7,869 nucleotides of DNA. It comes from Bacteroidota bacterium. GTDB taxonomy: Bacteria > Bacteroidota > Bacteroidia > Chitinophagales > Chitinophagaceae. Both the position numbers and the translations under genes were made by a program. The stretch lies in contig JAEWWO010000149.1 in NCBI GenBank assembly GCA_023396345.1, positions 1 through 7,869 on the forward strand, read 5' to 3'. Positions 1 through 6,009 of the stretch are shown here, piece after piece. Numbering within the stretch: the stretch's first letter is position 1; each line of letters opens with the position of its first letter. A model generated the notes under the pieces. It did no database searches, was not told the DNA's origin, and worked only from the letters and a program-made list of their open reading frames with translations.

Positions 1-1463
1 CTTTCAGACTGTTGAATGCAGAAGGTAAATCCTGTTTTGTACGTTTTCACTGGAAACCGTTGCTGGGCGTGCATTCTGTAACATGGGAAGAAGCGGTGAA
101 AATAAACGGAGCAGATATAGATTTTCATCGTCGTGATTTATGGGAAGCTATTGAAGCAGGTAATTATCCTAAATGGGAGCTGGGATTACAAATCATTCCG
201 GAAGAAGATGAAATGAAATATGAGTTTGATATTCTGGATGCAACAAAATTAATTCCCGAAGAATTGGTTCCCGTAAAAAGAGTAGGTAAAATGACTTTAA
301 ATCGCAATCCTGAAAACTTCTTTGCCGAAACAGAACAGGCAGCTTTTCATCCGGGAAGAGTAGTTCCGGGCATTGACTTCTCTGATGATCCTTTGTTGCA
401 GGGTAGATTATTCTCTTATCACGATACACAAATTTATCGTTTGGGCGGTGCTAATTTTAATCAGATTCCTATTAACCGTCCAATCAATGAAGTGCATAAT
501 AACCAACGCGACGGTCAGTTTCAGACACATATTCATCAGGGTAAATCATCTTACTTCCCTAACAGCATGGGCGGCGGTTGTCCGCACCTTGCAAAAATGG
601 CTGAAGGTGGATATACGTCGGTTCCGGCACCTGTAGAAGCATACAAAGTGCGTGCAAGAAGTAAAAGCTTTGCCGACCATTATTCACAGCCGGCTTTGCT
701 TTACAGAAGTTTACAGCCATGGGAGCAAAAGCATATTGCAAATGCCTATTCTTTTGAATTAGGAAAGTGTACACAGCAACCTGTTCAGGAAAGAATGTTG
801 TATCAGATTAATCAGATAAACGAAGATCTGGCTAAAGAAGTGGCAAAGAATTTAGGACTGAAAGTTCCTGCTAAAATTGATATGCCCGTGAATCAGGCAA
901 TTGGTGCAGACGCAGATGATACTCAGCAGCCCGGACCGGTTAAGAACTATCTGGATAAATCTCCTGCATTAAGTATAGAACATATAAAAACCGATAGAAT
1001 TGATTCCAGAATGGTAGCGGTATTGGTAGCAGAAGGATTTTCAATGAAAGATTTGCAATCAATGAAGGATCATTTAGATTCTAAAAATGCCGTGGTGAAA
1101 CTTATCGCTCCGCACGGAGGAACAGTGAAGTGCGATGAAGGAATGGATCATAAAGTAGATGCTTCATTTATGACAACAGAAAGTGTTTTATATGATGCTT
1201 TGTTTATCCCCGGAGGAAAAGCAAGCATTGATAAATTAAAAAAGGAACCTAAAGTATTCAAATTTATTGATGAGTCATATAAATATTGCAAAGCCATTGC
1301 AGTGAAAGGTGAAGCGGAAGAATTGCTGAAAACCAGTCAGGCAAAGGATTACGCTGATGATAAAGCTATTTTTGTAAATGCTAATCCATCTGATTTTTCA
1401 AAATCCATTGCAGAACACCGCAATTGGGACAGAGAAGAAAAAGCAATGAGTGTTTCAGTATAA
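1..1463 (+). CDS. katE: Large-subunit (HPII/KatE-type) catalase, 5' end outside the window
   Basis: Heme catalase that disproportionates hydrogen peroxide to water and oxygen in the cytoplasm. The frame is open from the left edge (first full codon at 3, reading FRLLNAEGKS as in HPII), so the TTG at 12 is internal and the true start lies upstream. Numbering from that TTG, the proximal heme ligand is Tyr136 in RLFSYHDTQ (codon 417-419). His113 in AAFHPG lies 23 residues before it, the same spacing as the His392-Tyr415 pair that is covalently linked in E. coli HPII. After a linker (about 280-328), residues 330-475 form the C-terminal DJ-1/PfpI-like domain typical of large catalases. Its nucleophile-elbow segment reads AIAVKGEAEELL with no cysteine, so it is probably structural, as in HPII. 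The N-terminal part with the distal His and Asn is not visible. No clear terminator follows. Confidence 0.96.
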   Translation, partial: FRLLNAEGKSCFVRFHWKPLLGVHSVTWEEAVKINGADIDFHRRDLWEAIEAGNYPKWELGLQIIPEEDEMKYEFDILDATKLIPEELVPVKRVGKMTLNRNPENFFAETEQAAFHPGRVVPGIDFSDDPLLQGRLFSYHDTQIYRLGGANFNQIPINRPINEVHNNQRDGQFQTHIHQGKSSYFPNSMGGGCPHLAKMAEGGYTSVPAPVEAYKVRARSKSFADHYSQPALLYRSLQPWEQKHIANAYSFELGKCTQQPVQERMLYQINQINEDLAKEVAKNLGLKVPAKIDMPVNQAIGADADDTQQPGPVKNYLDKSPALSIEHIKTDRIDSRMVAVLVAEGFSMKDLQSMKDHLDSKNAVVKLIAPHGGTVKCDEGMDHKVDASFMTTESVLYDALFIPGGKASIDKLKKEPKVFKFIDESYKYCKAIAVKGEAEELLKTSQAKDYADDKAIFVNANPSDFSKSIAEHRNWDREEKAMSVSV

Positions 1464-1493
1464 ATTTGATTTCAATATAACTGTATAAAAAAG

Positions 1494-1550
1494 GAGAGTA
1501 CTTTTTGTTTTGTTGACACCAAAAGTATCACTCTCGTTATGCGAGACTCT
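1494..1550. repeat. Imperfect inverted repeat downstream of catalase
   Basis: GAGAGT-ACTTTT (1494-1505) is complementary to AAAAGT-(ATC)-ACTCTC (1521-1535), apart from a 3-nt bulge. A second small hairpin, TCTCG-ttatg-CGAGA (1532-1546), competes for the same bases, and another ACTCT follows at 1546-1550. It starts 30 nt after the catalase stop and could help end or stabilise that transcript. However, no clean T-run follows, so a dispersed palindromic repeat is as likely. The pairing is visible directly; the role is not known. Confidence 0.4.
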
Positions 1551-1597
1551 GTTGCGTGTTTAAATCTGATAAAAGTAGGATAGCTATGTCCCATAAT

Positions 1598-1627
1598 TTA
1601 ATGGGCGGTGTCCTCACCGCCCATTAA
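1598..1627. repeat. Perfect 13-bp palindrome with 4-nt loop
   Basis: The left arm TTAATGGGCGGTG (1598-1610) and right arm CACCGCCCATTAA (1615-1627) pair perfectly around the loop TCCT. The GC-rich core stands out in an AT-rich spacer. The arms flank no coding sequence, and no strong T-run follows on either strand, so this is not a textbook terminator. It could be a REP/MITE-like dispersed element or a strong RNA hairpin between convergent transcripts (catalase from the left, tRNA-Leu from the right). Confidence 0.55.
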
Positions 1628-1700
1628 TCAATCCTTCTCTAATCCCGAAGAATCAGGTCCGGTCTGGAAGACAAAACAACTTTTTTTAGAAAATCTCCTT

Positions 1701-1741
1701 ACAATAAAAAACCTCTTTAAGTCATTGACATTAAAGAGGTT
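1701..1741 (-). terminator. Rho-independent terminator of tRNA-Leu
   Basis: On the minus strand an 11-bp perfect stem (AACCTCTTTAA at 1741-1731, TTAAAGAGGTT at 1720-1710) is followed by a T-rich stretch (TTTTATTGT from 1709). The loop also contains a short TGTCA/TGAC pairing. It begins 15 nt past the tRNA 3' end, the expected place for ending that transcript. On the plus strand a shorter T-run (1743-1747) follows, so some bidirectional action is possible. Confidence 0.75.
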
Positions 1742-1755
1742 AATTTTTAAAGCTG

Positions 1756-1839
1756 TGCCCAGAACAGGAATCGAACCTGCACTCCCTTGCGGAAACCAGA
1801 TTTTGAGTCTAGCGCGTCTACCAATTCCGCCATCTGGGC
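1756..1839 (-). tRNA. tRNA-Leu, anticodon CAA (decodes UUG)
   Basis: An 84-nt class II tRNA. The 7-bp acceptor stem is GCCCAGA/TCTGGGC with discriminator A at 1756. The D arm is GCG-GAATTGGTAGA-CGC. The anticodon arm is CTAGA-CTCAAAA-TCTGG, giving anticodon CAA at 1805-1803. The long variable arm TTTCCGCAAGGGAGT and the T arm GCAGG-TTCGATT-CCTGT complete it. CCA is not encoded; the bases after the discriminator are CAG. The long variable arm, the G1 start and the A73 discriminator agree with leucine identity. It lies 66 nt downstream of the tRNA methyltransferase gene on the same strand, but has its own -7 box and its own terminator. Confidence 0.96.
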
Positions 1840-1857
1840 AATTGGTTATTGGGACTG

Positions 1858-1865
1858 CAAAAGTA
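1858..1865 (-). promoter_or_regulatory. -7 box of the tRNA-Leu promoter
   Basis: The minus strand reads TACTTTTG, an exact match to the Bacteroidota -7 consensus TAnnTTTG, ending 18 nt before the tRNA 5' end. At the expected -33 distance the sequence is GTG rather than TTG, so that element is weak. A short 5' leader of about 14 nt would be removed by RNase P. Confidence 0.6.
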
Positions 1866-1905
1866 AAATTATATTTTCAATCTGCCACATATTTTTTTAA
1901 AATTA

Positions 1906-2622
1906 TTACAGGTACAAATAGTAATCTTTCAGCAGCCATACAAATTCTTCTGTGTATTCATTCTTTTCATCCTTAATGGTTATCTCCTTGTTTTCGTTAT
2001 TTGTGTTTTCTCTGCTGAAAAACTGAACTACTCTGAAAGGCTGATGGTTAACTGTTTGCTTTACCGAAATTTCTTTTACACAAAAAAGCCTTTGTTGTAA
2101 AAACAATTTTTTACTCTCTTCTTGTCTGTGGTAAGGAAGGAGCAGACAGGCCGTTCCTTTTTCAGACAGCAAATCTTCGATTATTAAACATAAGGACTGT
2201 AAAGAAAGCGCTTCGCTGTGGTGTGCGATATCTTTAGAAGAGTTGCCGGATTTTAAATCACGTTCGTAAAACGGTGGATTGCTGATTATCAAATCGTATC
2301 TTTTGTTTGTTTCTTTTGCAAATGCAGCAATATCAGCCTGAAATATTTTTAATCTGTCAGCAAAAATACTTTTTGAAAAATTTTGTTGTGCTTCCAATGC
2401 CGCATCAGCATAGATTTCTACAGCATCTATTTTTGAATGTGTATTTTTTTGTGCATACATCAGAGACAATAATCCGGTACCTGCGCCAATATCCAGCACG
2501 TGATGTATATGTGCATTTCCGGGCAGCAGACTTCCGAACAAACAGGAATCGGTACATACTTTCATGGCAGATTTTTCCTGCTGAACGGTAAACTGTTTGA
2601 ATCTGAAAAAATTATTACCCAT
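1906..2622 (-). CDS. trmN6: tRNA1(Val) A37 N6-methyltransferase (TrmN6/YfiC family)
   Basis: A 238-residue SAM-dependent methyltransferase. In characterised homologues it makes m6A at position 37, next to the anticodon, in tRNA-Val. Motif I, VLDIGAGTG (42-50), binds SAM, and the acidic residue in AVEI (67-70) is where the SAM ribose is usually bound. NPPF (115-118) is the catalytic motif of N6-adenine methyltransferases. The N-terminus FRFKQFTVQQEKSAMKVCTD is typical of the TrmN6 group and argues against RlmF or HemK/PrmC. The C-terminus (about 206-238) is charged. ATG at 2622 is the first start after the divergent promoter. It lies upstream of tRNA-Leu on the same strand and diverges from gatC with a 37-bp gap. 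The exact tRNA substrate in this organism is inferred from the family. Confidence 0.88.
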   Translation of the reverse strand: MGNNFFRFKQFTVQQEKSAMKVCTDSCLFGSLLPGNAHIHHVLDIGAGTGLLSLMYAQKNTHSKIDAVEIYADAALEAQQNFSKSIFADRLKIFQADIAAFAKETNKRYDLIISNPPFYERDLKSGNSSKDIAHHSEALSLQSLCLIIEDLLSEKGTACLLLPYHRQEESKKLFLQQRLFCVKEISVKQTVNHQPFRVVQFFSRENTNNENKEITIKDEKNEYTEEFVWLLKDYYLYL

Positions 2623-2638
2623 ACTCTGATTTAGCCAT

Positions 2639-2655
2639 CAAAAATACTATTTTTG
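2639..2655. promoter_or_regulatory. Palindromic divergent promoter of trmN6 and gatC
   Basis: CAAAAATA-C-TATTTTTG is a perfect palindrome, so each strand reads TATTTTTG, a match to the -7 box TAnnTTTG. On the plus strand the box ends 4 nt before the gatC ATG (2660), which would give a leaderless or nearly leaderless gatC mRNA. On the minus strand the trmN6 start lies 16 nt past the box. No TTG sits at the -33 distance on either side. The sequence match is direct; promoter activity is inferred. Confidence 0.5.
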
Positions 2656-2659
2656 TTGC

Positions 2660-2953
2660 ATGGTAGAAATTACAGATGAACTGATAAAACAACTGGCTCA
2701 CTTATCGCGCCTGCATATTGAGGATAACGAAATTGCTGAATATAAAAAGGATTTCACCAGCATGGTTCAGTTTGTAGAAAAATTAAATGAAGTAGACACC
2801 ACCGGTGTTGCTCCGTTGTTGCACATAACCGATACTGTAAATGTATTGCGTGAAGATGATGTGCAGGGCAGTTGCACGCAGGAAGAAGCTTTAAAAAATG
2901 CCCCTAAAACTGATGGTACTTATTTTCTTGTTCCTAAAGTAATAAAGAAATAG
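2660..2953 (+). CDS. gatC: Aspartyl/glutamyl-tRNA amidotransferase subunit C
   Basis: The 97-residue small subunit of the GatCAB amidotransferase. The complex converts Glu-tRNA(Gln) to Gln-tRNA(Gln), and Asp-tRNA(Asn) to Asn-tRNA(Asn) where the matching synthetases are missing. GatC has no catalytic site; it wraps around GatA and GatB and stabilises the complex. The family pattern is clear: the N-terminal helix ITDELIKQLAHLSRLHIEDNE (4-24), then the Phe/Val-rich helix FTSMVQFVEKLNEVDTTGV (32-50), then APLLH, VLREDDV (62-68), and the C-terminal PKTDGTYFLVPKVI. Length is normal for the family. gatA and gatB are not in the window, so gatC stands apart from its partners, as is common. It converges on tsf across a shared terminator. 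Confidence 0.94.
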   Translation: MVEITDELIKQLAHLSRLHIEDNEIAEYKKDFTSMVQFVEKLNEVDTTGVAPLLHITDTVNVLREDDVQGSCTQEEALKNAPKTDGTYFLVPKVIKK

Positions 2954-2990
2954 TTTCCTTTGTAGAATTAAGATGCTACACATTTCTTAA

Positions 2991-3051
2991 TCGTCTTTGC
3001 GAGCAAAACGGAGAGAAGCGAAGCAATCTGTATTTCTAATGAAGTTGCTTT
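2991..3051. repeat. Fragment resembling a dispersed TTGCGAGC...GAAGCAATCT repeat
   Basis: The sequence CGTCTTTGCGAGC (2992-3004), then GAAGCGAAGCAATCTG (3015-3030), resembles the widespread intergenic palindromic repeat of the form CGTCATTGCGAGnnnnGAAGCAATCT seen in many bacterial genomes. A further complementary piece, TTGCTTTCCG (3045-3054), can pair with GAAGCAA. No open frame crosses it. The resemblance is from memory and not tested. The element lies between the gatC stop and the gatC/tsf terminator. Confidence 0.4.
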
Positions 3052-3113
3052 CCGTCCATTTAAAACAATAATTCCATTCTCTTCTAACTTAATTGATACA
3101 ATCTTTCAAATGA

Positions 3114-3150
3114 AAAAATCCCTCTGTTAATTTCTTACAGAGGGATTTTT
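3114..3150. terminator. Bidirectional terminator between convergent gatC and tsf
   Basis: AAAAATCCCTCTGT (3114-3127) pairs perfectly with ACAGAGGGATTTTT (3137-3150) around a 9-nt loop. T-runs flank the stem on both strands: TTTTT ends the plus-strand arm and six Ts follow on the minus strand. It begins 20 nt past the tsf stop codon and lies downstream of gatC, so it suits both transcripts. Confidence 0.88.
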
Positions 3151-3169
3151 AAAGATATATCATTCAGGA

Positions 3170-4000
3170 TTATCCTAAAGCTACGCGTTTAAATGCGGTA
3201 ACTTTTACATCTCCTGCATTTTTAAGATAATTCTCAACGGTTAAGCTTCCGTCTTTTACAAATTGCTGAGCCAATAATGTGTTTTCTTTAAAGAACGCAC
3301 CTAATTTACCTTCAGCGATTTTGCTGATCATTTCATCAGGTTTGCCTGCCATTTTAGGATCGGCTTTCATTGTTTCAATGATTACGTTCTTCTCTCTTTC
3401 AACTACATCAGCAGAAACAGAGTTTGCATCAACAGCCAATGGGCTAAGAGCAGCAATTTGCATAGCCACATCTTTACCTGCTTCAGGAGCTTCTTTATCA
3501 AGACCTACCAGTACGCCAATTCTGTATGCACCGTGAATATAAGAAGCCACGTAAGGAGCTTCTACTTTTTCGTAAGTAACCACATCTATTTTTTCACCGA
3601 TAGATGCAAGTTTATCATTTACCAAATCAGCAACAGTAGAACCTTCTACTGCAACAGCTTTTAATTCTTCGATTGTGTTAGCATCAGCATTCACTGCGGC
3701 ATCAGCAATTTTTTGTACAAAAGCAACGAAGTCAGCGTTTTTAGAAACGAAGTCAGTTTCGCAGCTTACGGTTACGATATAGCCTTTAGTATGATCGCTG
3801 TTTGTTTGAGCAATTACCACACCTTCTTTCGCTTCGCGGTCGCCTCTTTTAGCGGCTACTTTTTGACCTTGCTTTCTTAACCAGTCTATAGCTGCTTCAA
3901 AATCACCGTTTGTTTCTGTCAAAGCTTTGCGGCAGTCCATCATACCGGCTCCGGTAGCCTGACGCAGTTTGTTAATGTCTTGAGCTGTAATATTAGCCAT
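3170..4000 (-). CDS. tsf: Translation elongation factor Ts
   Basis: EF-Ts is the nucleotide-exchange factor that releases GDP from EF-Tu so that it can bind GTP and aminoacyl-tRNA again. The 276-residue protein has the N-terminal UBA-like domain (ITAQDINKLRQATGAGMMDC, 4-23, with the usual helix through about 52). The conserved EF-Tu-contacting motif TDFV is at 82-85 inside SCETDFVSKN. The core follows, with YIHGAYRIGVLV (154-165) and the repeated-half segment PKMAGKPDEMISKIAEGKL (215-233). Length is close to E. coli EF-Ts (283). The start ATG at 4000 is preceded by an A/T-rich stretch (AAAATAAAATT) and no Shine-Dalgarno. It is last in the rplM-rpsI-rpsB-tsf cluster, 91 nt after rpsB, with a hairpin in that gap and a strong terminator after the gene. 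Confidence 0.97.
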   Translation of the reverse strand: MANITAQDINKLRQATGAGMMDCRKALTETNGDFEAAIDWLRKQGQKVAAKRGDREAKEGVVIAQTNSDHTKGYIVTVSCETDFVSKNADFVAFVQKIADAAVNADANTIEELKAVAVEGSTVADLVNDKLASIGEKIDVVTYEKVEAPYVASYIHGAYRIGVLVGLDKEAPEAGKDVAMQIAALSPLAVDANSVSADVVEREKNVIIETMKADPKMAGKPDEMISKIAEGKLGAFFKENTLLAQQFVKDGSLTVENYLKNAGDVKVTAFKRVALG

Positions 4001-4033
4001 AATTTTATTTTTTAAATTGATAGTATAAGGTAA

Positions 4034-4063
4034 AATGCCTGCAAAGATATGTTTACAGGCATT
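4034..4063 (-). promoter_or_regulatory. Hairpin in the rpsB-tsf gap, possible attenuator or processing site
   Basis: On the minus strand AATGCCTG (4063-4056) pairs perfectly with CAGGCATT (4041-4034) around a 14-nt loop that holds a further AAA/TTT pairing. Only a short T-run (TTTTA, counting the end of the stem) follows. It lies 28 nt past the rpsB stop and 33 nt before tsf. It could be a leaky terminator setting the S2:EF-Ts ratio, or an RNase processing site. The structure is visible; the role is inferred. Confidence 0.5.
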
Positions 4064-4091
4064 GTATATTTCAAAATGAAATGTTTAAATA

Positions 4092-4982
4092 TTATCTTGA
4101 TCCGCCACCACTTCTGCGTTGACCGCCTGCCTGCATTCTGCGTCTCGGAGCACCGGCTTCTCTTTTGTTGTCGTCTCCGGTATTTCTTCTCGCTCTGCTA
4201 CCGCCTTCAGCTTCAGCTTCTGCCTGTAATCTTGCTGCTTTAGCTTCGTTTTCGTTGGTTTCCTGTTCAGCTTCATCATCTTTAGATGCCTGACGTTCAG
4301 CCAAACCTTCAGCTATAGCCGCCGTGATATAATTGGTAATGATAGCTATAGATTTTGTAGCATCATCGTTAGCAGGGATTGCGTAATCTACCTTGTTAGG
4401 ATCAGAGTTGGTGTCAACCATTCCGAAAGTAGTAATGCCTAAACGTTTAGCTTCTGCCAAAGCAATGTGCTCTTCGCCTATGTCAACAATGAACAAAGCA
4501 GCCGGAAGACGACTAAGCTGAGAGATACCTCCCAAAACTTTTTCCATTTTATCTCTGTCGCGGCTAAGCGTTAAACGTTCTTTTTTAGTAAGGCTTTCTG
4601 CGTTAGAATCGTTAAGCAATTTTTCGATGCTCTGCATTTTCTTCACGCTTTTGCGTACGGTGTTAAAGTTGGTAAGCATACCACCTAACCATCTTTCGGT
4701 AGCGTAAGGCATGTTTACTCTTTTAGCGCAGTCAGCTACTATTTCTTTAGCTTGTTTTTTAGTAGCTACAAACATGATTTTTTTACCGCTTTTAGCTATT
4801 TGTTTCATAGCTGCTGCAGATTCCTGCAGGTATTCAACGGTTTTATTTAAATCTATAATGTGGATACCTTTTTTCTCTGCAAAAATATAAGGCAGCATCT
4901 TAGGATTCCATTTCTTTTTCAGGTGACCGAAATGTACCCCTGCATCAAGCAACTGCTGCTGTAAAGAAGTATTTTGTTCCAT
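4092..4982 (-). CDS. rpsB: 30S ribosomal protein S2 with Arg/Gly-rich C-terminal extension
   Basis: Ribosomal protein uS2 of the small subunit, which binds late in assembly near the 30S back and interacts with S1 where S1 is present. The core is clear: LLDAGVHFGH (11-20), KWNPKMLPYI (24-33), the FVATKKQA segment (71-78), RWLGGMLTNF (97-106), and ALFIVDIGEEHIALAEAKRL (162-181). At 296 residues it is about 55 longer than E. coli S2 (241). The excess is a tail from about 229 with two parts: an acidic, Ala/Glu-rich stretch (234-260), then a basic Arg/Gly/Ser-rich end (262-296) with RARR, PRRRM, GGQRR and SGGGSR. The tail is likely disordered. ATG at 4982 follows TTTAAAAAATT with no Shine-Dalgarno and sits 20 nt after a leader hairpin. 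Confidence 0.97.
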   Translation of the reverse strand: MEQNTSLQQQLLDAGVHFGHLKKKWNPKMLPYIFAEKKGIHIIDLNKTVEYLQESAAAMKQIAKSGKKIMFVATKKQAKEIVADCAKRVNMPYATERWLGGMLTNFNTVRKSVKKMQSIEKLLNDSNAESLTKKERLTLSRDRDKMEKVLGGISQLSRLPAALFIVDIGEEHIALAEAKRLGITTFGMVDTNSDPNKVDYAIPANDDATKSIAIITNYITAAIAEGLAERQASKDDEAEQETNENEAKAARLQAEAEAEGGSRARRNTGDDNKREAGAPRRRMQAGGQRRSGGGSR

Positions 4983-5002
4983 AATTTTTTAAAGTCCCGC
5001 CG

Positions 5003-5020
5003 GCCTTCCCGAAAGAAGGC
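5003..5020 (-). promoter_or_regulatory. Hairpin in the rpsB 5' leader
   Basis: In the minus-strand RNA GCCTTC (5020-5015) pairs with GAAGGC (5008-5003) around the loop TTTCGG, followed by CGGCGGGAC. It ends 20 nt before the rpsB start, within the 125-nt rpsI-rpsB gap. In other phyla S2 represses its own rpsB-tsf mRNA through the rpsB leader, so this is a candidate autoregulatory element. That reading is by analogy only. On the plus strand TTTT follows the stem, but no known plus-strand transcript ends here. Confidence 0.4.
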
Positions 5021-5070
5021 TTTTGGGTATGTATTTTAATAATTGTATATAAATATTTTAAGAACTGTGC

Positions 5071-5094
5071 TGTATTTCTCTGTTGAGAGATACA
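5071..5094 (-). other. Hairpin just after rpsI
   Basis: In the minus-strand RNA TGTATCTCTC (5094-5085) pairs with GAGAAATACA (5080-5071), with one C-A mismatch, around the loop AACA. It lies 13 nt past the rpsI stop codon. No T-run follows, so it is not a standard terminator. It may protect the 3' end of a processed rplM-rpsI message or mark a cleavage point before rpsB. Confidence 0.35.
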
Positions 5095-5107
5095 TAAGTG
5101 AAGCATA

Positions 5108-5497
5108 TTAACGCTTGCTGAACTGGTAGCTTCTGCGTGCTTTTTTCTTACCGAATTTCTTACGCTCAACCACACGGGGGTCACGTGAAAGTAAGCCTGC
5201 CGCTTTTAAAGCCGGACGATATTCCGGATCTACCTGCAACAATGCGCGTGCAATGCCTAATTTTGCAGATTCTGCCTGACCTTTAATACCACCACCAACT
5301 GCATTGATAACTACATTAAATTTATCTGCACCTTCAATAGTTGCAAGCGGAGTAAGTATCTGATTTTGTAAATAAGGTAATGTAAAATATTCTTTATAAT
5401 CTTTGCCATTTACGGTAATCGTACCGTTTCCTTTGCTTATGAAAACGCGCGTAACTGCTGCTTTACGACGACCAACGGCATTTTTTTGTTTTTCCAT
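5108..5497 (-). CDS. rpsI: 30S ribosomal protein S9
   Basis: Ribosomal protein uS9 of the small-subunit head; its long C-terminal tail reaches the P site and contacts the tRNA anticodon stem-loop. The 129-residue length is normal. Visible family features are AVGRRKAAVTRVF (7-19), the G-x-G-x-I-x-V-N-G stretch GNGTITVNG (23-31), the signature GGGIKGQAESAKLGIARAL (68-86), and the C-terminal SRDPRVVERKKFGKKKARRSYQFSKR (104-129), which ends in the conserved Ser-Lys-Arg. It lies 28 nt after rplM, the near-universal L13-S9 pair, and has no Shine-Dalgarno before its ATG. It is followed by a hairpin and then rpsB. Confidence 0.97.
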   Translation of the reverse strand: MEKQKNAVGRRKAAVTRVFISKGNGTITVNGKDYKEYFTLPYLQNQILTPLATIEGADKFNVVINAVGGGIKGQAESAKLGIARALLQVDPEYRPALKAAGLLSRDPRVVERKKFGKKKARRSYQFSKR

Positions 5498-5525
5498 TCT
5501 GTATATATTTTGTGCCTATGGCAGA

Positions 5526-5969
5526 TTAAAATTTAAGTTCTTTGGGTTGTTGTGCAATGTGTGGATGTTTATCTCCTGCATACACAAATAATTTCTTAAC
5601 CATTTTGCGTCCGAGTTTGTTCTTGGGAAGCATGCCTTTTACAGCTCTTTCCATAATTACTTCCGGACGACGTTTTAACAACTTGCCTGCAGGCTCTTCT
5701 TTTTTACCACCCGGATAACCAGAGAAGTTGATGTATTGTTTGTCTTCAAGTTTGTTGCCGGTAAAAGTAACTTTGTCTGCATTTACGATAATTACGTAAT
5801 CGCCGCAGTCAACGTGTGGCGTAAAATAGGTTTTGTTTTTACCGCGTAAGATTGCAGCAATTTGTGCAGCAATACGTCCCACGGTTTGATTAGTACCGTC
5901 CACGATATACCAATCGCGCTGTACGGTAGCCGCATTCGCATGCTTTGTGGTGAAATGTAATTTACTCAT
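5526..5969 (-). CDS. rplM: 50S ribosomal protein L13
   Basis: Ribosomal protein uL13, an early-assembling 23S rRNA-binding protein of the large subunit. It has 147 residues (E. coli 142). The conserved features are WYIVDGTNQTVGRIAAQIA (20-38), LRGKNKTYFTPHVDCGDYVIIVNA (41-64), and the signature region VKGMLPKNKLGRKMVKKLFVYAGDKHPH (110-137). It is the first gene of the rplM-rpsI-rpsB-tsf cluster. The ATG at 5969 follows an A-rich leader (AAAACAAAAAAAC) with no Shine-Dalgarno. A -33/-7 promoter about 57-87 nt upstream and a hairpin in the leader precede it. Confidence 0.97.
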   Translation of the reverse strand: MSKLHFTTKHANAATVQRDWYIVDGTNQTVGRIAAQIAAILRGKNKTYFTPHVDCGDYVIIVNADKVTFTGNKLEDKQYINFSGYPGGKKEEPAGKLLKRRPEVIMERAVKGMLPKNKLGRKMVKKLFVYAGDKHPHIAQQPKELKF

Positions 5970-5991
5970 TGTATATGTTTTTTTGTTTTAT

Positions 5992-6009
5992 CCTGCGCTA
6001 TCCCGCAGG
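5992..6009 (-). promoter_or_regulatory. Hairpin in the rplM 5' leader
   Basis: In the minus-strand RNA CCTGCG (6009-6004) pairs with CGCAGG (5997-5992) around the loop GGATAG. It lies between the predicted start of transcription (near 6020) and the rplM ATG, 22 nt before the start codon. It is GC-rich within an A/T-rich leader. Autoregulatory leaders upstream of ribosomal-protein operons are common, and leaders have been proposed in Bacteroidota. Whether this one belongs to a described class needs a covariance-model search. Confidence 0.45.

Noticed and set aside
12..14. TTG as the start of the catalase gene
   Set aside because: The codons before it (FRL) continue the conserved catalase sequence, so the gene simply extends beyond the left edge.
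1598..1627. Perfect palindrome as the catalase terminator
   Set aside because: It lies about 135 nt past the stop codon and lacks a following T-run, so I list it as a repeat instead.
1608..1976. A 122-codon plus-strand open frame
   Set aside because: It runs through the antisense of the tRNA-Leu gene and into the 3' end of trmN6, covers a palindrome and a terminator, and resembles no protein family.
4085..4279. Minus-strand open frame over the end of rpsB
   Set aside because: It overlaps the rpsB tail in another frame; the Arg/Gly tail in the rpsB frame continues directly from a clear S2 core, so I see no frameshift.
4945..5184. Minus-strand frame bridging the rpsI-rpsB gap
   Set aside because: It overlaps the end of rpsI and the start of rpsB in a different frame and reads through both hairpins; no family features.
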